A stretch of 64,000 bases of DNA from Streptomyces rugosispiralis. GTDB taxonomy: Bacteria; Actinomycetota; Actinomycetes; Streptomycetales; Streptomycetaceae. The translations under genes were made by a program, and so were the position numbers. The stretch covers positions 62,001 to 126,000 of the forward strand of contig NZ_JANIAA010000015.1 of NCBI RefSeq assembly GCF_024505145.1. The letters are read 5' to 3'. Below the pieces are notes generated by a model that saw only the letters and a list, made by a program, of their open reading frames with translations, was not told the DNA's origin and made no database searches. Of this stretch, positions 26,097 to 33,352 are shown in pieces; the first letter of the stretch is position 1, and every line of letters begins with the position of its first letter.

Positions 26097-26140
26097 ACGA
26101 GCCGGGGCCCGTACCTGAAGGGGTGCGGGCCCCGGCTCGT
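26097..26140 (+). terminator. Very strong terminator between cold-shock gene and helicase gene
   Basis: A 15-bp perfect stem, ACGAGCCGGGGCCCG (26097-26111) and its complement (26126-26140), with a 14-nt loop. It lies only 15 nt after the cold-shock stop and 40 nt before the helicase start, so helicase expression needs readthrough or its own promoter. Confidence 0.8.
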
Positions 26141-26179
26141 ACGCGTTTCCGCAGACCGCGCCCAGCAGAAGGCACCGCA

Positions 26180-27589
26180 TTGACCCGCTCCCCCCGCTCG
26201 TACCGCAGAAAACCCGCATCCTCCCGATCCGCCGGCAATGGCCGCCCCCGCTCCACCGGCGGAAGCGGCGGCGGAAACGACGGCGGAAACGAATTCGCCC
26301 TGCCGCCCGGCTCCGCCCCGGTGCTGCCGGCCGTCACGTCGTTCTCCGACCTCGACATGCCGGAGGAGCTGTTCGAGGAACTGGCCCAGCAGGGCGTCAC
26401 CGTGCCCTTCCCGATCCAGGCGGCCGCCCTCCCCAACGCCCTCACCGGGCGGGACGTCCTCGGCCGTGGCCGGACCGGCTCCGGCAAGACCCTCGCCTTC
26501 GGCCTCGCCCTGCTGGCCCGCACCGCCGGGCGGCGCGCGGAGCCCGGCCGCCCCCTCGCCCTGGTGCTGGTCCCCACCCGGGAGTTGGCCCAGCAGGTCA
26601 CCGAGGCGCTCACCCCCTATGCCCGGCGGCTGCGGCTGCGTCCGGCCACCGTGGTCGGCGGAATGTCGATCAACCGCCAGGCCGAGGCCCTGCGCGCCGG
26701 CGCGGAGGTGGTCATCGCGACCCCCGGTCGCCTCCAGGACCTGATCGAACGCGGCGACTGCCGACTGGACCAGGTGGACGTCACGGTCCTCGACGAGGCC
26801 GACCAAATGGCCGACATGGGCTTCCTGCCCCAGGTGACCCGGCTGCTGCGGCAGGTCCCCGCCGACGGGCAGCGCCTGCTGTTCTCCGCGACCCTCGACC
26901 ACAACATCGGCCAGTTGGTACGCCAGTTCCTCCACGACCCGGCCGTGCACTCGCTCGACCCGTCCGCCGGTGCCGTCACCACGATGGAGCACCATGTGCT
27001 GCACATCGCGGACACCGACAAGCGCTCCGTCGTCACCCGGGTCGCCGCCAGGGACGGCCGCGTCATCCTGTTCCTGGACACCAAGCGCGGCGTCGACCGG
27101 CTGACCCGGCATCTGCTGACCAGCGGCGTACGGGCGGCCGCGCTGCACGGCGGCAAGTCCCAGCCGCAGCGCACCCGGACCCTGGACCACTTCAAGTCCG
27201 GCCATGTCACCGTGCTGGTGGCCACGAACGTCGCCGCCCGGGGCATTCATGTGGACGATCTCGATCTCGTCGTCAATGTCGACCCGCCCGCCGACCACAA
27301 GGACTATCTGCACCGTGGTGGCCGTACCGCCCGCGCGGGCGGCTCCGGCAGCGTCATCACACTGGTCACTCCGGACCAGCGCCGGGACATGGTCCGTCTC
27401 ATGGCCGACGCGGGCATCACCCCCCGGACCGCCCGGGTCCACTCCGCCGACCCCGAACTCACCCGGATCACCGGCGCGCAGGATCCCTCCGGTGTTCCCG
27501 TGACCATCAGCGCGCCCGTGCCGCCGCAGCCACAGCGTGCGGGCGGGGGCGCCCGCCGCCCCGCCAGGCGCCGTCGGCCCCGCCGTTAG
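26180..27589 (+). CDS. DEAD-box RNA helicase
   Basis: A 469-residue ATP-dependent RNA helicase. Motifs in order: Q-like FPIQAAALP, I GRTGSGKT, Ia PTRELAQQ, Ib TPGRL, II DEAD, III SAT, IV VILFLDTKRG, V ATNVAARGIHVDDLDLV, and VI HRGGRTARAG. N- and C-terminal basic Gly/Arg-rich tails should bind RNA. TTG 26180 has AGAAGG 8 nt upstream and begins right after the terminator; the frame is open earlier only through that stem. Together with the cold-shock protein it would unwind structured RNA at low temperature. Confidence 0.93.
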   Translation: MTRSPRSYRRKPASSRSAGNGRPRSTGGSGGGNDGGNEFALPPGSAPVLPAVTSFSDLDMPEELFEELAQQGVTVPFPIQAAALPNALTGRDVLGRGRTGSGKTLAFGLALLARTAGRRAEPGRPLALVLVPTRELAQQVTEALTPYARRLRLRPATVVGGMSINRQAEALRAGAEVVIATPGRLQDLIERGDCRLDQVDVTVLDEADQMADMGFLPQVTRLLRQVPADGQRLLFSATLDHNIGQLVRQFLHDPAVHSLDPSAGAVTTMEHHVLHIADTDKRSVVTRVAARDGRVILFLDTKRGVDRLTRHLLTSGVRAAALHGGKSQPQRTRTLDHFKSGHVTVLVATNVAARGIHVDDLDLVVNVDPPADHKDYLHRGGRTARAGGSGSVITLVTPDQRRDMVRLMADAGITPRTARVHSADPELTRITGAQDPSGVPVTISAPVPPQPQRAGGGARRPARRRRPRR

Positions 27590-27748
27590 GTCCTTTGGGC
27601 CCGGCGCGCGGCCCGGCGCGGGGTCCGGTGCGGAGTCCGGTGCGGAGTCCGGGCGGCGGCCGTCCAGGCGGACATCCGGCATTTCGCCATGATCGTGTCA
27701 CGCCCGAACGGAGGTGGATGTCCCCATTCCCCCGTCGGAGAGGCGACA

Positions 27749-28558
27749 ATGGGCCACATGCCGATACCCAGCGCCGTGCCCAGCCGTGCCGAACTGATCG
27801 ACCATCTCGTCCGTACGCGCATCGCGGGCGATGTCGCCACCCCTCGTGAGAACAACCTCTCCCACTACCGCAAGCTCGCGAACGGCGACCGCCACTACTG
27901 GCTGGGCCTCGAGCTGGGCGACCGCTGGACCGATGAGCAGGACGTGCTGGCGGTCATGGCCGAGCGGTGCGGTGTGGTGGACGACCCGCAGCACCGCTCG
28001 GGGCAGGACACCATCGACCCGGAGCTGACGGTCGGCGCGCTGGACCGGATGGCGTCGGTGCTGCGGAAGGCGGCGGAGGCTAACGAGCGGGTGCTGTTCG
28101 CCACCGGGCACCCGGGCGGGCTGCTGGAGGTCCACCGGGCCACGGCAGCGGCGCTGCGGGCCGCCGGATGCGAGATCGTGGAGATCCCGGGCGGGCTGCA
28201 GGCGGACGAGGGGTACGTCTTCCAGTTCTGCGATGTGGCGATGCTGGAGCGGGGCGCCACGCTGTGGCACACCCACTCCCCCGCGCCCATGGCGGCGATC
28301 CTCGACGGGCTGGCCCACGAGGGGCGGCCGCTGCCCGATCTGGTGGTCGCCGACCACGGCTGGGCGGGGTGCGCGGGGCAGCGGGGCATCGACGCGGTGG
28401 GCTACGCGGACTGCAACGACCCGGCGCTCTTCCTCGGCGAGTCCGAGGGCACGCTGTCGGTGGTGGTCCCGCTGGACGACCACGTGACCAATCCGAGGTT
28501 TTACGACGCGATGACGGCGTACCTGCTGGACGCGGCGGGGCTGACGGCCCAGTTCTGA
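27749..28558 (+). CDS. Conserved actinobacterial protein, annotated as a phosphatase in relatives
   Basis: A 269-residue cytosolic protein beginning MGHMPIPSAVPSRAELIDHL, with GGAG upstream of ATG 27749. Notable stretches are TGHPGGLLEVHRATAAALR, WHTHSPAPMAAIL and VVADHGWAGCAGQRGIDAVG, rich in His, Asp and Gly, plausible for a metal-dependent hydrolase. I recall orthologues labelled phosphatase but know no biochemical proof. It stands alone between the helicase gene and a minisatellite. Confidence 0.75.
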   Translation: MGHMPIPSAVPSRAELIDHLVRTRIAGDVATPRENNLSHYRKLANGDRHYWLGLELGDRWTDEQDVLAVMAERCGVVDDPQHRSGQDTIDPELTVGALDRMASVLRKAAEANERVLFATGHPGGLLEVHRATAAALRAAGCEIVEIPGGLQADEGYVFQFCDVAMLERGATLWHTHSPAPMAAILDGLAHEGRPLPDLVVADHGWAGCAGQRGIDAVGYADCNDPALFLGESEGTLSVVVPLDDHVTNPRFYDAMTAYLLDAAGLTAQF

Positions 28559-28570
28559 CGACCTGGTCCT

Positions 28571-28695
28571 GACGGCCCGGTTGCCGACGGATCGGTTTCC
28601 GACAGCCCGGATTCCGACAGCCCGGACTCCGACGGCCCGGTTGCCGACGCATCGGTCTCCGACAGCCCGGACTCCGACGGCCTGGTTGCCGACGG
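28571..28695. repeat. 15-bp minisatellite between converging genes
   Basis: About eight degenerate copies of a 15-bp unit such as GACAGCCCGGATTCC and GACGGCCCGGTTGCC, in the 160-bp gap between the converging phosphatase-like gene and tesB. Confidence 0.85.
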
Positions 28696-28718
28696 CTCCG
28701 GGCCGCCGCCCGCCGCGC

Positions 28719-29612
28719 TCACTTCTTCCCGCGCGGCACCCGCATGACCCCCTCCTGGATCACGGAGACGGCCAGCCGCCCGTCGGCGGTGAAGATACGG
28801 CCCTTGGCGAGCCCGCGTCCGCCGGACGCGGAGGGGCTCTCCTGGTCGTACAGCAGCCAGTCGTCCACCCGGAACGGCCGGTGGAACCACATGGCGTGAT
28901 CCAGGCTGGCCCCGACGATGTCGCCGACCGCCCAGCCGCCGCGCCCATGGGCGAGCAGCACGGAGTCCAGCAGCGTCGTATCGGAGACATAGGTCGCCAG
29001 GCAGACGTGGAGCAGGGGGTGGTCGGCGGCGCCGTCCAGTTTGCCGTTGGTCCGGAACCAAACCTGCGACTTGGGCTCGCGCGGCCGTCCGACGCTGCCG
29101 AAGGGCGGCTCGTCCACGTACCTCACATCGACCGCGGCCCGTGCCTGGAGCATCCGCTCGGTCACCCCGGGGCCGAGGAAGAGGTGCTCATAGCGGGGCA
29201 GCAGCTCCTCGGCGGTGGGCAGGGAGAGCGGGTCGGGGACGTCCGGCATCGGCTCCTGGTGCTCGAGGCCCTCCTCGTGCAGCTGGAAGGAGGCCGAGAG
29301 ATGAAAGATCGGCTGTCCGTGCTGGACGGCGACCACCCGGCGGGTGGTGAAGGAGTGGCCGTCCCGGATCCGGTCGACGGTGTAGACGATGGGCGCCCCG
29401 GGGTCGCCGGGCCGCAGGAAGTACGCGTGCAGCGAATGCGCCGAGCGGTCCTCGGGCACCGTGCGGCCCGCGGCGACCAGGGCCTGGGCGGCGACCTGAC
29501 CGCCGAAGACCCGCGGTACGAGGGGTGCGGCGTCGCTGGTGCCGCGGAAGATGTCCTCCTCGATCTGCTCGAGGTCGAGCAGATCGAGAAGGCTCTGAAG
29601 TGCGTCATTCAT
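28719..29612 (-). CDS. tesB: Acyl-CoA thioesterase II
   Basis: A 297-residue double hot-dog thioesterase. Family marks: FRGTSDAAPLVPRVFGGQVA near residue 22, HSLHAYFLRPGDP near 60, and WFHRPFRVDDWLLYDQESP with the catalytic Asp near 235. It hydrolyses medium and long acyl-CoAs to free acids and CoA. It lies 59 nt downstream of the acyl-CoA dehydrogenase gene on the same strand and is probably co-transcribed, keeping CoA available during acyl-CoA catabolism. Confidence 0.93.
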   Translation of the reverse strand: MNDALQSLLDLLDLEQIEEDIFRGTSDAAPLVPRVFGGQVAAQALVAAGRTVPEDRSAHSLHAYFLRPGDPGAPIVYTVDRIRDGHSFTTRRVVAVQHGQPIFHLSASFQLHEEGLEHQEPMPDVPDPLSLPTAEELLPRYEHLFLGPGVTERMLQARAAVDVRYVDEPPFGSVGRPREPKSQVWFRTNGKLDGAADHPLLHVCLATYVSDTTLLDSVLLAHGRGGWAVGDIVGASLDHAMWFHRPFRVDDWLLYDQESPSASGGRGLAKGRIFTADGRLAVSVIQEGVMRVPRGKK

Positions 29613-29671
29613 GATTCAAGCAGTCTTGCAGACCCGTATTGCTGTCCTGTTGCCGCTGGTCATGACGGCCA

Positions 29672-30829
29672 TCACAGACCCATGGACTTGGCGACGATGG
29701 ACCGCATGACCTCGCTGGTGCCGCCGTAGATCCGGTTGACGCGGGTGTCCGCGTACAGCCGGGCGATGGGGTACTCCATCATGTAGCCGTAGCCGCCGTG
29801 GAGCTGCAGGCACTTGTCGATGACGACGGCGGCGCGCTCGGTGGTGAAGAGCTTGGCGGAGGCGGCGTCGGCGGCGGTCAGCTCACCGGCGTCGTGCGCG
29901 TCCAGGGCCCGGTCCACGACCGCCTGCATCGCGTCCACCTCGGACTTGCAGTCGGCGAGCACGAACTTGGTGTTCTGGAACGACGCCACCGGCTGGCCGA
30001 AGACCGTACGGTCGCGGACGTACTCGGTGGCGAACCGTACGGCGGCCGCGGCCTGCGCGTACGCCCCGACGGCGATCCCCAGGCGCTCCTGCGGCAGATT
30101 GTGGGCGAGGTAGCCGAACGCCTTGCCCTCCTCGCCCAGCAGGTCCTCCACCGGCACCTTGACATCGGTGAAGGAGAGCTCGGCGGTATCGGAGGTCTTC
30201 AGGCCCAGCTTCTCCAGCTTGCGGCCGACCGCGTAGCCCTCGCTCTTGGTGTCCACCACGAGGATGGATATGCCGCCGCGGCGGTCCTCGGGGGTGGGCG
30301 GGGCGGTGCGGGCGCAGACCAGCACCCGGTCGGCCAGGACGCCGCCGGTGATGAAGGTCTTGGCGCCGTTGAGGACGTAGTGGGTACCGTCCTCGGAGAG
30401 CTTGGCGGTGGTCTTCATGCCCGCCAGGTCGGAGCCGGTGCCGGGCTCGGTCATGGCGATGGCGGTCATCATGTCGCCGGTGACGAAGGAGGGCAGCCAG
30501 CGCCGCTTCTGCTCCTCGTTGGCGTACTTGAGCACGTACGGCAGGCACAGCGCGGTGTGGACACTGCTGCCACCGAAGCTGACCCCGGCGCGGGCGGTCT
30601 CCTCGGTGATGACGGCGTTGAACTTGAAGCTGGTCTCGCCGGCCCCGCCGTACTCCTCGGGCACCTCGATGCCGAAGACACCCAGCTCGCCCAGCTTCTT
30701 GTAGAACTCGCGCGGGGCCTGGCCGGCCTCCCGCCACTCGTCGTAGTACGGCACGACCTCGGCCGCGATGAAGTCGCGGATGGTCTCCCGGAACGCCTCG
30801 TGGTCCTCGTTGAACACCGTGCGGCGCAT
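29672..30829 (-). CDS. Acyl-CoA dehydrogenase
   Basis: A 385-residue FAD-dependent acyl-CoA dehydrogenase. FAD and substrate motifs: ITEETARAGVSFGG, IAMTEPGTGSDLAG, and C-terminal LQLHGGYGYMMEYPIAR. The catalytic base is likely the Glu in MEYP. It introduces the alpha-beta double bond of an acyl-CoA; chain specificity is unclear. Start ATG 30829 gives the standard MRRTVFNEDHEAFR; the frame extends upstream to 30925 but that part is atypical. The gene follows the TetR regulator on the same strand. Confidence 0.93.
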   Translation of the reverse strand: MRRTVFNEDHEAFRETIRDFIAAEVVPYYDEWREAGQAPREFYKKLGELGVFGIEVPEEYGGAGETSFKFNAVITEETARAGVSFGGSSVHTALCLPYVLKYANEEQKRRWLPSFVTGDMMTAIAMTEPGTGSDLAGMKTTAKLSEDGTHYVLNGAKTFITGGVLADRVLVCARTAPPTPEDRRGGISILVVDTKSEGYAVGRKLEKLGLKTSDTAELSFTDVKVPVEDLLGEEGKAFGYLAHNLPQERLGIAVGAYAQAAAAVRFATEYVRDRTVFGQPVASFQNTKFVLADCKSEVDAMQAVVDRALDAHDAGELTAADAASAKLFTTERAAVVIDKCLQLHGGYGYMMEYPIARLYADTRVNRIYGGTSEVMRSIVAKSMGL

Positions 30830-30958
30830 ATTGGCGTGGCCCTCCTCGCGGCTAAGCCGCCGCCGCTCTCGCGGATCCGCCCGGCCGCCGTCGTGATTCC
30901 TCAATGATGGCTTGGCAACGCTCACCTAAGCGCTTGCTCAGTGAAAGCTACCCGCGAG

Positions 30959-31582
30959 TTAGCCAGGCTGTCCAGAGCCATCCGCACTACGGGCGCCGTC
31001 GAAGGCGCCGAGGGCCAGCCGGTGCAGCAGGGCGGCGGTGGCCGCGCGCCCCGGGAGGGCTCCGGGGCGGCCGAGGTGGGGCGTGGAGTTGAGCAGTCCG
31101 AAGACGGCGTGGACACACGCGCGGGCCTCGGCCTCGGCCAGCCGGGGGTAGACCTTGCGCACGACCTCGACCCACAGCTCCACGTACTGCCGCTGGAGGG
31201 AGCGCACCAGCTTGCGGTCGGTGTCCCGGAGCCGGTCGAGCTCGCGGTCGTGGAGGATGATCAGCGGGCGGTCGTCGAGGGCGAAGTCGATATGCCCCTC
31301 GATCAGCGAGTCCAGCACCTCCGCGGGGGCGCGCCCGGTCCCCTCCCCCTCCGCGGCCCGCCGCTTGCCGCCCGTCAGCAGCCGGCCGCTGATCCCGACG
31401 AGCAGCTCGGCCAGCATCGCCTCCTTGCCGGGGAAGTGGCGGTAGAGACCGGGGCCGCTGATGCCGACCGCGGCGCCTATCTCGTCGACGCCGACGCCGT
31501 GGAAGCCGCGCTCGGCGAAGAGGCGGGCGGCTTCCTTGAGGATCTGCTCACGGCGGCTCGGGGCGGGTGCTTGCGTGCTCAT
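30959..31582 (-). CDS. TetR-family regulator, probable controller of leucine/acyl-CoA genes
   Basis: A 207-residue TetR repressor: HTH at about 10-55 (ILKEAARLFAERGFHGVGVD, then AVGISGPGLYRHFPGKEAML) and an all-helical ligand domain. It is divergent from the mccB operon with a 103-bp gap holding two inverted 16-bp sites. On the other side it leads into the acyl-CoA dehydrogenase and tesB genes. By analogy to LiuR and other acyl-CoA sensors it would release DNA on binding a pathway acyl-CoA; that is an inference. Confidence 0.93.
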   Translation of the reverse strand: MSTQAPAPSRREQILKEAARLFAERGFHGVGVDEIGAAVGISGPGLYRHFPGKEAMLAELLVGISGRLLTGGKRRAAEGEGTGRAPAEVLDSLIEGHIDFALDDRPLIILHDRELDRLRDTDRKLVRSLQRQYVELWVEVVRKVYPRLAEAEARACVHAVFGLLNSTPHLGRPGALPGRAATAALLHRLALGAFDGARSADGSGQPG

Positions 31583-31604
31583 GATTTCAATTCTAGACAG
31601 CGGG

Positions 31605-31649
31605 GTTAGTGGTCGTTAACCTGGTGGGGAGTAGTTAACGTTCACTAAC
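31605..31649. promoter_or_regulatory. Two inverted 16-bp TetR-type operator sites
   Basis: GTTAGTGGTCGTTAAC (31605-31620) and GTTAACGTTCACTAAC (31634-31649) are reverse complements apart from two bases. Each is also a partial palindrome of the form GTTA-N8-TAAC. They sit midway between the TetR and mccB starts, so one repressor could shut both promoters. Confidence 0.75.
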
Positions 31650-31685
31650 GGTACCGAGCGGGACCGAGCGAGGGGGCTCGTAGCC

Positions 31686-33338
31686 ATGGAGCAGGCACCG
31701 GCACTGCGCAGCGGCGCCGACCCGGGGTCCGACGCCTGGAAGGCCAATGAGGCCGGGCACCGCGAGCTGGCCGCGCGGCTGCGCGAGAAGCTGGCCGTGG
31801 CGCGGCTGGGCGGCGGGGAGAAGGCGCGGGCGCGGCACACCGCGCGCGGCAAGCTGCTGCCGCGCGACCGGGTGGACACCCTGCTGGATCCGGGCTCCCC
31901 GTTCCTGGAGCTGGCGCCGCTCGCGGCCGAGGGGATGTACGGGGGCCAGGCCCCGGCGGCGGGGGTGATCGCCGGGATCGGGCGGGTGTCGGGCCGCGAG
32001 GTGGTCGTGGTCGCCAATGACGCCACGGTCAAGGGCGGCACGTACTACCCGATGACGGTGAAGAAGCATCTGCGCGCCCAGGAGGTCGCACTGGAGAACC
32101 GCCTGCCGTGCGTCTATCTGGTCGACTCCGGCGGTGCCTTCCTCCCCATGCAGGACGAGGTCTTCCCGGACCGCGACCACTTCGGGCGGATCTTCTACAA
32201 CCAGGCGCGGCTGTCCGGCTCCGGGATTCCGCAGGTCGCGGCCGTGATGGGGTCCTGCACGGCGGGCGGGGCGTATGTCCCGGCGATGAGCGACGAGGCG
32301 GTGATCGTGCGCGGGCAGGGCACGATCTTCCTGGGCGGGCCGCCGCTGGTGAAGGCGGCCACCGGTGAGGTGGTCTCGGCGGAGGAGCTGGGCGGCGGCG
32401 AGGTCCACTCCCGGGTCTCGGGCGTCACCGACCATCTGGCCGAGGACGACCCCCACGCGCTGCGGATCGTCCGCTCCATCGTCGCCACCCTGCCGCCGTC
32501 CCCGATGCGGCAGGGGTCGCCGCCGTGGCCGCTGGAGCCCTCCGAGGAGCCCGCGGTGGACCCGGCGGGGCTCTACGGGGCGGTCCCGGTCGACTCGCGC
32601 ACGCCGTACGACGTGCGGGAGGTCATCGCCCGGGTGGTGGACGGCTCGCGGTTCGCCGAGTTCAAGGCCGAGTTCGGCACCACGCTGGTCACGGGCTTCG
32701 CGCGGATCATGGGCCATCCGGTGGGCATCGTCGCCAACAACGGCATCCTGTTCTCCGAATCGGCCCAGAAGGGCGCCCACTTCATCGAGCTGTGCGACCA
32801 GCGCGGCATCCCCCTGGTCTTCCTGCAGAACATCTCGGGGTTCATGGTGGGCCGCAGCTATGAGGCGGGCGGTATCGCCAAGCACGGCGCCAAGATGGTC
32901 ACCGCCGTGGCCTGCACCCGCGTCCCCAAGCTCACGGTCGTGATCGGCGGTTCCTACGGCGCGGGCAACTACTCGATGTGCGGCCGGGCCTATTCGCCGC
33001 GCTTCCTGTGGATGTGGCCCAACGCCAAGATCTCGGTGATGGGCGGTGAGCAGGCCGCCTCCGTGCTCGCCACCGTCAAGCGCGACCAGATGGAGGCGCG
33101 CGGCGAGGAGTGGAGCGCCGAGGAAGAGGAGGCGTTCCGGGCCCCGGTCCGCGAGCAGTACGAGGCGCAGGGAAACGCCTATTACGCCACCGCCCGGCTG
33201 TGGGACGACGGTGTGATCGACCCCCTGGAGACCCGCACGGTGCTCGGCCTCGCCCTTACGGCCTGCGCCAACGCACCGCTGCCCGGCCGTACGGCCACCG
33301 AGCCCGCGGCGCCCGGCTACGGCGTCTTCCGGATGTGA
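31686..33338 (+). CDS. mccB: 3-methylcrotonyl-CoA carboxylase, carboxyltransferase (beta) subunit
   Basis: A 550-residue acyl-CoA carboxyltransferase with N and C crotonase-like halves. The biotin-side half has VVANDATVKGGTYYPMTVKK and LVDSGGAFLPMQDEVFPDRD. The acyl-CoA half has GIVANNGILFSESAQKGAHF, VFLQNISGFMVGRSYEAGGI and VVIGGSYGAGNYSM. The DSGGAFLP and ISGFMVG signatures mark 3-methylcrotonyl- rather than propionyl-CoA type enzymes. It moves the carboxyl group from biotin on MccA to 3-methylcrotonyl-CoA in leucine breakdown. First gene of the mccB-mccA-hmgL-acdH operon. Confidence 0.93.
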   Translation: MEQAPALRSGADPGSDAWKANEAGHRELAARLREKLAVARLGGGEKARARHTARGKLLPRDRVDTLLDPGSPFLELAPLAAEGMYGGQAPAAGVIAGIGRVSGREVVVVANDATVKGGTYYPMTVKKHLRAQEVALENRLPCVYLVDSGGAFLPMQDEVFPDRDHFGRIFYNQARLSGSGIPQVAAVMGSCTAGGAYVPAMSDEAVIVRGQGTIFLGGPPLVKAATGEVVSAEELGGGEVHSRVSGVTDHLAEDDPHALRIVRSIVATLPPSPMRQGSPPWPLEPSEEPAVDPAGLYGAVPVDSRTPYDVREVIARVVDGSRFAEFKAEFGTTLVTGFARIMGHPVGIVANNGILFSESAQKGAHFIELCDQRGIPLVFLQNISGFMVGRSYEAGGIAKHGAKMVTAVACTRVPKLTVVIGGSYGAGNYSMCGRAYSPRFLWMWPNAKISVMGGEQAASVLATVKRDQMEARGEEWSAEEEEAFRAPVREQYEAQGNAYYATARLWDDGVIDPLETRTVLGLALTACANAPLPGRTATEPAAPGYGVFRM

Positions 33339-33352
33339 GGGGGATGCACCCG

